Source: Candidatus Tepidiaquacellales bacterium UBA2330
GTDB taxonomy: Bacteria > Bacteroidota > Ignavibacteria > Tepidaquicellales > Tepidaquicellaceae
Length of the DNA: 57,710 nt
NCBI GenBank assembly: GCA_002344965.1
Contig: DDUU01000013.1
Location: 1-57,710 of the forward strand
Direction: 5' to 3'
Shown here piece by piece: positions 45,096 through 54,291 of the stretch. The notes beneath the pieces were generated by a model. The model searched no databases. It was not told where the DNA came from and saw only the letters and a list, made by a program, of their open reading frames with translations. The translations under genes and the position numbers were made by a program. Positions within the stretch are counted from its first letter, which is position 1; the number at the start of each line of letters is the position of its first letter.

Positions 45096-45659
45096 ATGGC
45101 ATCAACTTCAGATTTAAAAAACGGAGTAATAATTAATTTTAACAATGAACTGCACTCGGTTATTTCGGTAGAGCACAGGACTCCCGGAAATTTAAGAGCT
45201 TTCTATCAGGTAAAGCTGAAAAATTTAAAGAACGGAAAAACAATGGAAAACAGGTTCAGGTCAGGAGAAGAAATACAGATCGAAAGACTTGAATCGGGAA
45301 ATTATCAATATCTTTATAAAGACGGTTCAGATTTTGTTTTTATGGACAACGAATCATTTGATCAGGTTACAATAACGGGAGACATAATAGGTAAAGGCGG
45401 AAATTATCTCAAGGAAGGGGAAACCGTTCAAATATTTTTTCACAATTCAAGACCTTTATCAGTAGAAATTCCTCCGCACGTATATCTGAAAGTAACATCC
45501 GCTCCTCCGGGTGTAAAAGGCGATACAGCTACAGGCGCTACTAAGTCGGTTACGCTTGAGACCGGAGCTACAGTAAATGCACCGCTTTTTATAAACGAAG
45601 GTGATGTCCTCAGAATTGATTCAAGAACAGGAGATTACATTGAAAGAGCAAAATTATAA
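45096..45659 (+). CDS. efp: Elongation factor P with an atypical tip loop
   Basis: 187 residues with the three-domain EF-P layout (KOW-like domain to about 63, then two OB domains, with the C-terminal DVLRIDSRTGDYIER). It rescues ribosomes stalled at polyproline. The loop that normally carries the modified residue reads HRTPGNLRAF: the position of Lys34 (E. coli) or Lys32 (B. subtilis) is Asn32, with Arg two residues on. No EpmA, EarP or similar modifying gene is near. It is the first gene of a seven-gene run with accB and accC. Confidence 0.94.
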   Translation: MASTSDLKNGVIINFNNELHSVISVEHRTPGNLRAFYQVKLKNLKNGKTMENRFRSGEEIQIERLESGNYQYLYKDGSDFVFMDNESFDQVTITGDIIGKGGNYLKEGETVQIFFHNSRPLSVEIPPHVYLKVTSAPPGVKGDTATGATKSVTLETGATVNAPLFINEGDVLRIDSRTGDYIERAKL

Positions 45660-45683
45660 TTTAAAATTTTAATTACAGAATTT

Positions 45684-46178
45684 ATGAAACTTGATCTTAA
45701 CTATTTAAAAAAATTAATAAAGATACTTGATACAAGTAACATTTCTGAATTTGAGATTCAGGAAGAAGGTTCCAGATTAAGATTGTCAAAACCTAAAAAT
45801 AAGATCATTGCTTCATCACAGCCATATGATACTTCTTTTTTCAATACTCTTCCGCCGGTGAAAAATACTAATACCGGTTCTGAAGAAGAAACCCGGTTAC
45901 ACGAGATGCCTCAGACTGAAGTAACTAAAAGCAGCAAATTAATTGAAGTAAACTCTCCGATGGTCGGTACTTTTTACAGATCTCCGTCACCTGACGCTGA
46001 CCCGTATGTGAGCGTAGGTAAAACTGTTTCAGAAGGATCAATACTATGTATCATAGAAGCTATGAAACTGATGAATGAGATCGAATCTGAAGTTACCGGA
46101 AAAATCGTTAAGATTCTTGTAGAAAATGCTCAGCCGGTAGAATATAATCAGCCGCTTTTTCTTATCGAAAAAGAATAG
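45684..46178 (+). CDS. accB: Biotin carboxyl carrier protein of acetyl-CoA carboxylase
   Basis: 164 residues. N-terminal segment MKLDLNYLKKLIKILD, a flexible Ser/Thr/Pro linker (about 50-85), and the C-terminal biotinyl domain with VNSPMVGTFYRSPSPDADPYV and EAMKLMNEIE, whose lysine is biotinylated. The usual length and layout for AccB. It delivers carboxybiotin made by AccC to the carboxyltransferase, whose genes are not in the window. 24 bp after efp; 47 bp before accC. Confidence 0.95.
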   Translation: MKLDLNYLKKLIKILDTSNISEFEIQEEGSRLRLSKPKNKIIASSQPYDTSFFNTLPPVKNTNTGSEEETRLHEMPQTEVTKSSKLIEVNSPMVGTFYRSPSPDADPYVSVGKTVSEGSILCIIEAMKLMNEIESEVTGKIVKILVENAQPVEYNQPLFLIEKE

Positions 46179-46225
46179 CAGAATTTATATTCTTCAACCT
46201 ACCCATTAATTTTGAACAGTCATAA

Positions 46226-47563
46226 ATGATAAAAAAATTATTAATTGCAAACAGAGGCGAAATTGCTTTAAGGATCATCAGGACATGTAAAGAGATGGAC
46301 ATAAAGACAGTTGCGGTATATTCTGATGCTGATAAAGATTCACTTCACGTAAAGTTTGCAGATGAAGCTGTCTGCATCGGATCTTCATTATCAAAGGACA
46401 GTTATCTTAACATTCCGAGGATCATGTCGGCTGCAACGATTACAAATGCTGATGCAATTCATCCCGGATACGGATTTCTTGCTGAGAATGCAGAATTTGC
46501 AGAAATATGTATTGATTCAAAAATAAACTTCATAGGACCGCTCCCTTCCATGATAAACTCTATGGGAAACAAATCCTTAGCAAAAGATACTATGCGCGCA
46601 GCCGGAGTACCGGTTGTTCCGGGAAGTGACGGCGTAGTAAAAGATCTTGAAGAAGCGACTGCGCTTATTAAGCAAATCGGCGTTCCGGTTATGATAAAAG
46701 CTTCAGCCGGAGGAGGCGGTAAAGGAATGAGAATAGTCCGTGATGAAAGCGAAATTGAAAGTGCTTTTAATACCGCAAAGTCAGAAGCTTTAAGCTCCTT
46801 CGGAAATGATGATGTATATCTTGAAAAATATGTTGACGGACCGAGACATATTGAAATACAGGTGCTCGGTGATAAATTCGGCAATGTGATTTCCCTGGGT
46901 GAGAGAGACTGTTCAATTCAGAGAAGACATCAGAAACTTATTGAAGAATCCCCTTCTCCTTTTATCGATAATACAGTCAGACAGAAAATGTCAGAAGCCG
47001 CGATTAAAGGAGCTAAATCAGTGAATTATATCGGCGCAGGTACAATAGAATTTCTCGTTGATAAGGATAAAAATTTTTATTTTATGGAAATGAATACGAG
47101 GATTCAGGTGGAGCATCCGGTTACGGAAGCAATTACAGGAATTGATCTCATAAGAGAGCAGATCAGAATTGCAGACAGAAAAAAACTGAGTAAAAAGAAA
47201 ATTGCAATGAACGGACATTCAATCGAATGCAGGATAAACGCGGAGGATCCGGCGAATAATTTCAGACCTTCTCCCGGCATTATCACTGCATTTAACCAGC
47301 CCGGAGGTATCGGAGTAAGAGTGGATACGCATTGTTATAACGGATATACAATTCCTCCGTATTACGACTCTATGATCGGAAAACTTATTGTGCACGCTTC
47401 GACGCGAACTGAAGCTATTAAGAAAATGTCACGTGCACTCGATGAATTTATAGTAGAAGGAATTCATACGACAATCCCCTTTCATAAAATGATGATGATG
47501 AATGATAATTTTATAAATAATGATTTTGACACCGGGTTCATAGATAATTTAAATAAATCTTAA
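46226..47563 (+). CDS. accC: Biotin carboxylase of acetyl-CoA carboxylase
   Basis: 445 residues. N-terminal domain MIKKLLIANRGEIALRIIR, ATP-grasp with VMIKASAGGGGKGMRIV, the catalytic EMNTRIQVEHPVTE and the C-terminal RINAEDP. It carboxylates the biotin on AccB with ATP and bicarbonate, the first step of malonyl-CoA formation. Length fits the single-domain enzyme, not a fused propionyl-CoA form. Part of the efp-accB-accC run. Confidence 0.96.
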   Translation: MIKKLLIANRGEIALRIIRTCKEMDIKTVAVYSDADKDSLHVKFADEAVCIGSSLSKDSYLNIPRIMSAATITNADAIHPGYGFLAENAEFAEICIDSKINFIGPLPSMINSMGNKSLAKDTMRAAGVPVVPGSDGVVKDLEEATALIKQIGVPVMIKASAGGGGKGMRIVRDESEIESAFNTAKSEALSSFGNDDVYLEKYVDGPRHIEIQVLGDKFGNVISLGERDCSIQRRHQKLIEESPSPFIDNTVRQKMSEAAIKGAKSVNYIGAGTIEFLVDKDKNFYFMEMNTRIQVEHPVTEAITGIDLIREQIRIADRKKLSKKKIAMNGHSIECRINAEDPANNFRPSPGIITAFNQPGGIGVRVDTHCYNGYTIPPYYDSMIGKLIVHASTRTEAIKKMSRALDEFIVEGIHTTIPFHKMMMMNDNFINNDFDTGFIDNLNKS

Positions 47564-47570
47564 TTCAAAG

Positions 47571-48128
47571 TTGAAAAAAAAATCCATACTTTTATTTTTG
47601 TTTTCATTTTTACTTTTGCCTCAGGTATTGATCTCCGCTCCGAAGGTTTCAACTGCATTAAGTCAAAGCATAGATACTTCAGGTAAACCGGATACAGTTA
47701 AACCGAATCAAAACGGACTTCAGCAGTCTCTGCCGATCGATACTTCAACTGCATCCGTAAAGACAACGGAGACTTATATTCAGGCGGATACTGTGCAAAA
47801 GATAGATTCCGTAATGACAGAAACAGAGGACGAAAACAAACTTACAAATACGCGTTTATTTATTTATATACTGCTTTCTGTTTTAGGTCTTGTGTTATTT
47901 TTTTTCATCTTCGTAATAAATCTGTTCAAGACATTTCATAAAAAAAGATCTACCCGTCAGTCTCTTCTGCTTAGCTGGAATTTATTTTTCATCGTGACAA
48001 TAATTTGGATATTTATTATCTGGGGCATTGTCGCAGCGTTCTGGACAGTTCCTTCATTCATGATCGTGATGATTTTTCTATTTATAATAAGTTTGATAAT
48101 GACTATAATAGCAGTCAAATCCAAATAA
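47571..48128 (+). CDS. Membrane protein of unknown function with signal peptide
   Basis: 185 residues. A signal peptide (1-23, ending VLISA) is followed by about 70 residues rich in Ser, Thr, Gln and Asp, then two or three hydrophobic segments (about 95-120 and 134-183) with a basic turn (KTFHKKRSTRQS) between. The order suggests an exposed disordered segment anchored by C-terminal helices. No family recognised. The TTG start lies 7 bp after the accC stop, so translation is likely coupled. Confidence 0.6.
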   Translation: MKKKSILLFLFSFLLLPQVLISAPKVSTALSQSIDTSGKPDTVKPNQNGLQQSLPIDTSTASVKTTETYIQADTVQKIDSVMTETEDENKLTNTRLFIYILLSVLGLVLFFFIFVINLFKTFHKKRSTRQSLLLSWNLFFIVTIIWIFIIWGIVAAFWTVPSFMIVMIFLFIISLIMTIIAVKSK

Positions 48129-48164
48129 TTTTTCTAATTTACGGTATTTTCGAAAAACTTTCTT

Positions 48165-48959
48165 ATGACAAAACATTACGCATTAATACTCGGAGCATCC
48201 AGCGGTTTCGGAAAAGCTATAGCAGCCGGACTTGCAAAATCGGGTGTAAGCATAATCGGAGTCCATCTTGACAGAGCTACTACAATGCCGGATGTCGAAA
48301 TTCTTATATCTGATTTAAAATCAAATAATGTAGATGTGCATTTTTACAATGTGAATGCTGCTGACGCAGTTAAAAGAGCGGATGTAATTTCAAGCATAAG
48401 AGAGATTTTTTCAAAAGAGAAAGATCCGGAACTGAAAGTGCTTGTGCATTCCCTGGCATTCGGAACTTTGAAACCATTTATATCAGACGATCCGAAAGAA
48501 ATGATCAATCAGAAACAAATTGAAATGACACTGGATGTAATGGCAAATAGTCTTGTTTACTGGACACAGGAAATTATAAAGAATGATTTTATGAAAAGAG
48601 GCGGTAAGATTTATGCAATGACTTCATCCGGAGGGACGCGGCAGATTGAATTTTACGGCGCTGTTTCAGCCGCTAAAGCGTGTCTTGAATCTTATATCAG
48701 ACAGCTTGCGATGGAACTCGGAAGCAGAGGAATTTCCGCTAATTCCTTAAGAGCCGGCGTTACGCAGACACCGGCATTATCAAAAATTCCAAAAAGCGAG
48801 AATATTATTGCTAATGCGATTCAGAGAAATCCTGAACACAGACTTACTACCGCAGAAGAAGTTGCGGAATTTGTAGTTGATAATTACAGAAATAATTCTC
48901 ACTGGATGACAGGTAATGTAATAGGTCTGGACGGCGGCGAAAGTATAGTTGAATTGTAA
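48165..48959 (+). CDS. Short-chain dehydrogenase, possible enoyl-ACP reductase
   Basis: 264 residues. The nucleotide-binding motif is GASSGFGKAIA (11-21), the catalytic Tyr and Lys are in YGAVSAAKACLE, with a SSGG segment before them, and SLRAGVTQTPA follows the last strand. The segment VLVHSLAFGTLKPF matches the HSIAFA region of FabI-type enoyl-ACP reductases more than ordinary SDRs, which have NAG there. With accB and accC two and three genes upstream, a role in fatty-acid elongation is reasonable, but substrate specificity is inferred. 36 bp after the preceding gene; 30 bp before the tubulin-like gene. Confidence 0.72.
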   Translation: MTKHYALILGASSGFGKAIAAGLAKSGVSIIGVHLDRATTMPDVEILISDLKSNNVDVHFYNVNAADAVKRADVISSIREIFSKEKDPELKVLVHSLAFGTLKPFISDDPKEMINQKQIEMTLDVMANSLVYWTQEIIKNDFMKRGGKIYAMTSSGGTRQIEFYGAVSAAKACLESYIRQLAMELGSRGISANSLRAGVTQTPALSKIPKSENIIANAIQRNPEHRLTTAEEVAEFVVDNYRNNSHWMTGNVIGLDGGESIVEL

Positions 48960-48989
48960 TAAAATTTTTTAAAAGAGATTATTAGTAAA

Positions 48990-51900
48990 ATGGAAGGTAA
49001 GTTAAATTCAGATCTGATCAGCAAAGATTCTGACCTTATCATGGATATTTCAGCAAAGGAAAAGCTTGAGCTGAAAACTCAGGAGCTGATGCCGACAATT
49101 CTTATCGGTCTCGGCGGAACGGGCAAGGAAACTCTTCTCAGGATCAGAAGGCAGTTCGTAGAAAAATACGGTTCCATTAATGACTTCCCGATCATTTCAT
49201 ATCTTTATATAGATACTGACAATGCGCCTTCCGAAGAAAGCGGAATTGCAAGAGAAAGAGATTATCTGATAAATGAAATTGACTTTCAGCCTTCCGAAAA
49301 AATTTTCCATCCTGTAAATCCATCGGAATATATATACAGAATTCAGGACGTCCCTCATATTAAAGAATGGCTGAGTACAACAGGCGAGATCGCGAAACTG
49401 GGCACCATGAATACAGGCGCAGGTCAGATCAGGCCTGCAGCGAGACTTGCTTTCTATCATAACTACGATGAGATAGTTTCTAAACTTACAGCTGCAAAAT
49501 CGAGGATCACTGATTCCAAATCCATAAATACTGTTAAAGAATTTCATAAGATAAAAAATGTAAACACTGACAAGATTAATGTTTATGTAATTACTTCTCT
49601 TAGCGGCGGTACAGGTTCGGGAATGATACTTGACATGGGTTTTCTTATCAGAAGCATTTTCAGGAATCAGGCTGTCTCAACTTGCTATGTCGTCCTGCCG
49701 AAAATTTATCAGGCTTACGGCAAAGAGAGAGTATTTGCCAACGGATATGCAGCTCTGAAGGAATTCGAATACTATAATCTGAAAAATACATTCGATGTTT
49801 CATGGAAAAAAAATGAACCGCATAAATTTCAGCCCGGAGTTTTTGACGATACCTATATAATTGACGGTGAAAATTCAAAAAATCTTTCGCTGTCCGATCA
49901 GAACAACAGGGACATATATAAAATGTTAGCTGATACAATATTTCAGGATTTCTCGAATTCCGATTTTGCAAATTATAAGAGAGGAGTCAGGGTTAATCTT
50001 GTGCAGTATAAGCAAAGACTATGGCCTGATGATAACTCCGTAACGGACAACACTTATTCAAGAAAATATTCAACTCTCGGTCAGGCAACAATCTCCATTC
50101 CGGTTGACAGGATTATTATTTCATGCGCTTATAAACTCTGCGAGGAAATCATTAACTATTATCTGACTTACGCCGAAGGTTCACAGAGCGATGTTGATAA
50201 CTATCTCATAGGCGAGTTTCTGCCGGAGCTTGGGCTGCTCGAGTCTAAAAATAAATTTCAGCTTCTTGATTCTCTTTACAAGTCAGGAGAGAAGACGTCA
50301 TTACAGTCAAACATAAAGTCATTTCTCACTGCAATGCAGAATGACCTTGTAAGCGGTAAGCGCGGCGCTAACTGGTCAGCTTATCTTCTGAATGAGAAAA
50401 TGAAATTTGACACAAATTTCAGGGATGATAATGATGTGAACAGACAGGGAATGTTTTTTACTCAGATACATTCAAACAGAACCAAGGATCTGCAGAATCT
50501 GATCGGAGACAGGGACAGAAATTCCATAGGTATGCTGGAAAGGAAAATAAATTCTCTCGTGAATGACTCTACAAGAGGAGTATTTTATGCCATCAATCTT
50601 TTAAGAAGACTTCAGTTTATTCTTACAGACGGTAATTTCGATTACATACCTAAATACGAAAAGGAAATAAAAGATCTTCAGTCATTAGTTACAAAGCTTG
50701 ACGCTGACTTCAGAAGGAAATTTCAGGAGCTTAAGGAAGATGAAGCGAGGACGAATTTCAATGTGCTTAAGAAATCCGCTATGACCGGCAGTCTTGAAAA
50801 AGTTCTGAACGTCATGGAGGATTATTACAATACTCTTATAAAGCTTAAGTCAAGATATTATGCGCGCGAGATTTGCCTGAGAATTCTTTCACTTATAGAG
50901 ACTAAAGAAAAGACTGCAAATGACAAGATCATTTCAAACGGCCTTATCCCCGATCTGAATAAACTTACAGGAAATCTCGGTACACTGAAAAATAATTTTC
51001 TGCAGAAATATAATCACTTCATTCAGAAACAGGAAACGAGTTTTAATCTTATGGTCTATGAGCCCGATGAAGTAAGCAACGAATATTATGTAAGATATAT
51101 CGGTACCGGACAAAAGGCATTTGAGAACATAAAAAATCTTTCAAACAAACTTCTTAAAGATCTCGGAGCGTCGGATGTAACGGACATTGTAAATATTCTG
51201 AGAGAACGCGATGCGAAACTTATAGAATCCAAGATGCTGAATTTTGCCAGGAAGCATTTTGAAAATATAAGAGAGGATTACAATATTACAGATATACTTT
51301 TTGAAAAAGATTCCATAAGAAGCGAATCAAAAATCAGAGGCATGTTCAATCAGGCATTCCCTTGGATGAGAACCAGAGAGATCCCGGGAAGTTTTAAACT
51401 TGACGAGTCGGCAAAGAAATATTATATCGGAATAAAAACAAACACGCCTTCTTTTAAAAAATTTCAGACGCTTATTCAGTCCATTGCAGGATCATCAGTG
51501 GAATTCAAGGATTCCGCTGACAATTCTTCAATTACTTTTTATTCAGAGTGGGCTGGATTCCCTTTATTTTATTCTTACACAATTGCGGAAGAGATGAAAC
51601 CGTATTACAAACAGCTTTCGCAGAATCACAATGTAGATCTTCATATTAACAAAAACTATTTTATTTATCACGATATCATCCCTCTCAATGATGATGAAAA
51701 AATCAGGCTTGATGAAGCATATAAAGCATACATACTCGGACTTATATTCGGTGTATTTGACATAATTCCCGAGACTGATTCATCAAGGGCGATTTACAAA
51801 TATACAAAGCAGGAAGGTATTACCGTAAAAAGAGTGGAGCAGCTTGGCGTTGAGTCTCGGCTAATCAACAGACTTTTTGAAGAACAGGGAAGAGACGCCT

Positions 51901-52391
51901 TGAGATACAGAATTCTTAAGGATGCTGAAGCTGTTCAGGATAAATTTTTTAAGGCTAATAAACTTGCCGAGATGCTGGCAATTTATGAATATTATTATGA
52001 TGTAATTTACATGCCAGCTGAATATGAAATTGCGGGTGAAGCAAAAAGGAAAATTGAAACTTATCAATATACAATTCTCAGAAACCTTTCACGAGAAATT
52101 GAATCCAAAATTCCGATTCAGGAAAAGGAAAAATTTATTGAAAAAGTGGTTTCATTTAAAAAATTTCCTGATACTTATTCTTTTCTGTGCGGTGACGGTG
52201 AAAAGAGAGTTTTGAGAGTAGAGGAAATATTAAGTAAATCCGAAGGTGACGAAAATTCTTCTAAGCAGTCAAATCAAACAAATACAGGCTTAACAAAGGA
52301 CAGGCTTAAGGAGATTAAAGAAGCGCATGAAGAAGGGCTCATCTCAGCAGAGGAATTTGAAAAAGCAAAAAAAGAATTTTTAAATTTATAA
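48990..52391 (+). CDS. Giant tubulin/FtsZ-like protein with C-terminal SHOCT-like segment
   Basis: 1133 residues. The N-terminal domain starts with TILIGLGGTGKETLLRIRR (about 36-54) and has the GTP-binding loop signature SLSGGTGSGMILDMGF (about 203-218), which corresponds to GGGTGTG of tubulin and FtsZ. SYLYIDTDN and RPAARLAFYHNYDE fit the rest of the nucleotide pocket. Then come about 850 residues with long charged, probably coiled-coil stretches (near 530-690) and no catalytic motif. The last 30 residues, RLKEIKEAHEEGLISAEEFEKAKKEFL, are SHOCT-like. It belongs to the Tubulin_2/FtsZ-like group, in which the function is not established; some relatives sit with von Willebrand A proteins, none of which is seen here. 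The fmdB gene follows 2 bp later. Confidence 0.82.
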   Translation: MEGKLNSDLISKDSDLIMDISAKEKLELKTQELMPTILIGLGGTGKETLLRIRRQFVEKYGSINDFPIISYLYIDTDNAPSEESGIARERDYLINEIDFQPSEKIFHPVNPSEYIYRIQDVPHIKEWLSTTGEIAKLGTMNTGAGQIRPAARLAFYHNYDEIVSKLTAAKSRITDSKSINTVKEFHKIKNVNTDKINVYVITSLSGGTGSGMILDMGFLIRSIFRNQAVSTCYVVLPKIYQAYGKERVFANGYAALKEFEYYNLKNTFDVSWKKNEPHKFQPGVFDDTYIIDGENSKNLSLSDQNNRDIYKMLADTIFQDFSNSDFANYKRGVRVNLVQYKQRLWPDDNSVTDNTYSRKYSTLGQATISIPVDRIIISCAYKLCEEIINYYLTYAEGSQSDVDNYLIGEFLPELGLLESKNKFQLLDSLYKSGEKTSLQSNIKSFLTAMQNDLVSGKRGANWSAYLLNEKMKFDTNFRDDNDVNRQGMFFTQIHSNRTKDLQNLIGDRDRNSIGMLERKINSLVNDSTRGVFYAINLLRRLQFILTDGNFDYIPKYEKEIKDLQSLVTKLDADFRRKFQELKEDEARTNFNVLKKSAMTGSLEKVLNVMEDYYNTLIKLKSRYYAREICLRILSLIETKEKTANDKIISNGLIPDLNKLTGNLGTLKNNFLQKYNHFIQKQETSFNLMVYEPDEVSNEYYVRYIGTGQKAFENIKNLSNKLLKDLGASDVTDIVNILRERDAKLIESKMLNFARKHFENIREDYNITDILFEKDSIRSESKIRGMFNQAFPWMRTREIPGSFKLDESAKKYYIGIKTNTPSFKKFQTLIQSIAGSSVEFKDSADNSSITFYSEWAGFPLFYSYTIAEEMKPYYKQLSQNHNVDLHINKNYFIYHDIIPLNDDEKIRLDEAYKAYILGLIFGVFDIIPETDSSRAIYKYTKQEGITVKRVEQLGVESRLINRLFEEQGRDALRYRILKDAEAVQDKFFKANKLAEMLAIYEYYYDVIYMPAEYEIAGEAKRKIETYQYTILRNLSREIESKIPIQEKEKFIEKVVSFKKFPDTYSFLCGDGEKRVLRVEEILSKSEGDENSSKQSNQTNTGLTKDRLKEIKEAHEEGLISAEEFEKAKKEFLNL

Positions 52392-52393
52392 AA

Positions 52394-52765
52394 ATGCCTA
52401 CATACGATTACAGATGCGACAGCTGCGGACATTTTTTTGAGAAGTTTCAGTCGATGAAAGAAGAAAAATTAACCAAGTGTCCGCAATGCGGAGAGGAAAC
52501 ATTAAAAAGACTTATAGGAACCGGAAGCGGTCTTATCTTTAAAGGCAGCGGGTTCTATCTTACCGATTACAAGAACAAACAGACTGAAACAGCATCTGCA
52601 TCATCAGCAGAAAATAAATCCGGATCTGATTCAATAAAAACCGAACCGTCAACCAAAAAATCAACTTCAGGCGAATCGTCACCGGTTACAAAAGAAAAAT
52701 CCGGAACAAAGGAAAAGTCCGGAGCAAAGTCTAAACCTGCTGAAAAGAATACATCTTCAGCCTGA
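52394..52765 (+). CDS. FmdB family zinc-ribbon protein
   Basis: 123 residues. The first 45 residues are the FmdB/CxxC_CxxC_SSSS zinc ribbon, MPTYDYRCDSCGHFFEKFQS with KCPQCGEETLKRLIG, followed by the typical FKGSGFYLTDYKN. The remaining 70 residues are a low-complexity Lys/Ser/Thr/Pro tail, common in the family. Role unknown, perhaps a regulator or a cofactor of a metal or nucleic-acid process. It ends the efp-to-fmdB run. Confidence 0.88.
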   Translation: MPTYDYRCDSCGHFFEKFQSMKEEKLTKCPQCGEETLKRLIGTGSGLIFKGSGFYLTDYKNKQTETASASSAENKSGSDSIKTEPSTKKSTSGESSPVTKEKSGTKEKSGAKSKPAEKNTSSA

Positions 52766-52789
52766 TAATGTTAGATATAAGTTAAGTTA

Positions 52790-53533
52790 TTATTTTTTCA
52801 GTATATATCTGTCTAGATTAAAATTTTCACCCAGGTAGTGTTTCCTCACAAGCTCATCTTCAGCAAGTTCTTCAGCTTTACCTGATCTGAATATTTTTCC
52901 GTCAATAAGTATATAAGCTCTGTCAACAATTGAAAGAGTTTCATGCACATTATGATCAGTTATCAGAATACCAATCCCGCGGTTTTTCAGATTGGCAACG
53001 AGTTTCATAATTTCTTCCGATGCTATAGGATCTATTCCCGCAAATGGTTCATCAAGCAGAATAAATTTAGGATCAGTTGCGAGGCATCTGGCAATTTCTG
53101 TTCTTCTTCTTTCTCCCCCGGAAAGCACATAACCTTTTGAATCAGATATTTTCCTGATATTAAAATCATTAAGCAGATTTTCGCATTTATCTTCCCTTTC
53201 CGCCTTATCAAGTTTCATAAACTGAAGCACAGACATAATATTATCCCTTACAGTCATATTTCTGAATACAGAAGGTTCCTGCGGCAGATATCCAATCCCG
53301 AGATTTGCTCTTTTATACATAGGGTACGAAGTAATAACTTCTCTGTCAATTTCAATTTCTCCTTCGTCAGGTTTTATCATTCCGCAGATCATATAAAAAG
53401 TAGTGGTCTTGCCGGCGCCGTTTGGTCCGAGCAGTCCGACAATTTCTCCCTGTTTCAGTTGAAGAGATACATTATTGACAACCCTCCTCTTCCTGTATTC
53501 CTTTACTAACTTATATGATTTTAATTCACTCAA
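52790..53533 (-). CDS. lptB: LPS export ABC transporter ATP-binding protein
   Basis: 247 residues. Walker A GLLGPNGAGKTTTFYMI, Q-loop YLPQEPSVFR, signature LSGGERRRTEIARCL and Walker B ILLDEPFAGIDPIASEE, then a switch histidine in ITDHNVHETL. These match LptB rather than general ABC ATPases (DEPFAGIDP and GERRR). It powers LptFG in pulling lipopolysaccharide or its analogue from the inner membrane. Start is TTG: next in-frame starts would cut the first strand. Other lpt genes are not in the window. It lies 15 bp after pdxJ. Confidence 0.93.
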   Translation of the reverse strand: MSELKSYKLVKEYRKRRVVNNVSLQLKQGEIVGLLGPNGAGKTTTFYMICGMIKPDEGEIEIDREVITSYPMYKRANLGIGYLPQEPSVFRNMTVRDNIMSVLQFMKLDKAEREDKCENLLNDFNIRKISDSKGYVLSGGERRRTEIARCLATDPKFILLDEPFAGIDPIASEEIMKLVANLKNRGIGILITDHNVHETLSIVDRAYILIDGKIFRSGKAEELAEDELVRKHYLGENFNLDRYILKK

Positions 53534-53548
53534 TCTGTATGTTTTTAT

Positions 53549-54271
53549 TTAGTAATTTTTATTTCTGACAAGCTTAAGCATTTCCTTAACTGCATTTTCA
53601 AGACCAGTAAATACCGCTCTGGAGATAACGGAATGTCCGATGCTTACTTCCTGAATTTCAGGGATATTTACAATCGGCATTATATTTCTGTAATTAAGAC
53701 CGTGTCCCGCAGTTACGATCAGTCCCTGTTCCGCAGCCATTGTAGAAATGACAGATATTTTACTCAGCTCTGTCAGGATATCTTTTTCAGTTCTCATATT
53801 GGCATACTTTCCTGTATGGATCTCAATTATATCTGCGGACAGACCGACCGCAAGATCAACATTTGCTGGATCCGGATCTATAAAAAGACTTACAAGAATA
53901 TCCTTTGATTTAAGTTCTTTTATATAATCCTTATACATTTCTTTTCCGGCAGTTAAATTTAATCCGCCCTCCGTTGTAAGTTCGCTTCGCTTTTCCGGAA
54001 CAAGCGTTACAATTTCCGGCAATGTCTCAATGGCTATCTTCAACATTTCATCCGTAGCAGCCATTTCGAGATCGAGTTTGGACTGGACTGTTTCCTTCAG
54101 GAGTCTAAGATCTCTGTCATTTATGTGTCTTCTGTCTTCACGGAGATGACACACAATTCCCTCAGCGCCTGCAAGTTCACAAATACCCGCAGCTGTTACA
54201 GGATCCGGTTCAATTTCACCCCGGGCTTCTCTTAATGTCGCAACATGATCTATATTGATTGCAAGTTTCAT
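53549..54271 (-). CDS. pdxJ: Pyridoxine 5'-phosphate synthase
   Basis: 240 residues. The strand-loop motifs of the TIM barrel are seen in order: AINIDHVATLREARGE at the start, EGIVCHLREDRRHI, NLEMA-type DLEMAAT, LVPEKRSELTTEGGLN, SLFIDPD, EIHTGKYA and the C-terminal VTAGHGLNYRN with EVSIGHSVI. Forms pyridoxine phosphate from aminoacetone phosphate and deoxyxylulose phosphate in the DXP-dependent B6 route. In the same direction as CPBP and lptB, with 20 bp and 15 bp gaps. Confidence 0.96.
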   Translation of the reverse strand: MKLAINIDHVATLREARGEIEPDPVTAAGICELAGAEGIVCHLREDRRHINDRDLRLLKETVQSKLDLEMAATDEMLKIAIETLPEIVTLVPEKRSELTTEGGLNLTAGKEMYKDYIKELKSKDILVSLFIDPDPANVDLAVGLSADIIEIHTGKYANMRTEKDILTELSKISVISTMAAEQGLIVTAGHGLNYRNIMPIVNIPEIQEVSIGHSVISRAVFTGLENAVKEMLKLVRNKNY

Positions 54272-54291
54272 TATTTTATGAAAAAATTATT

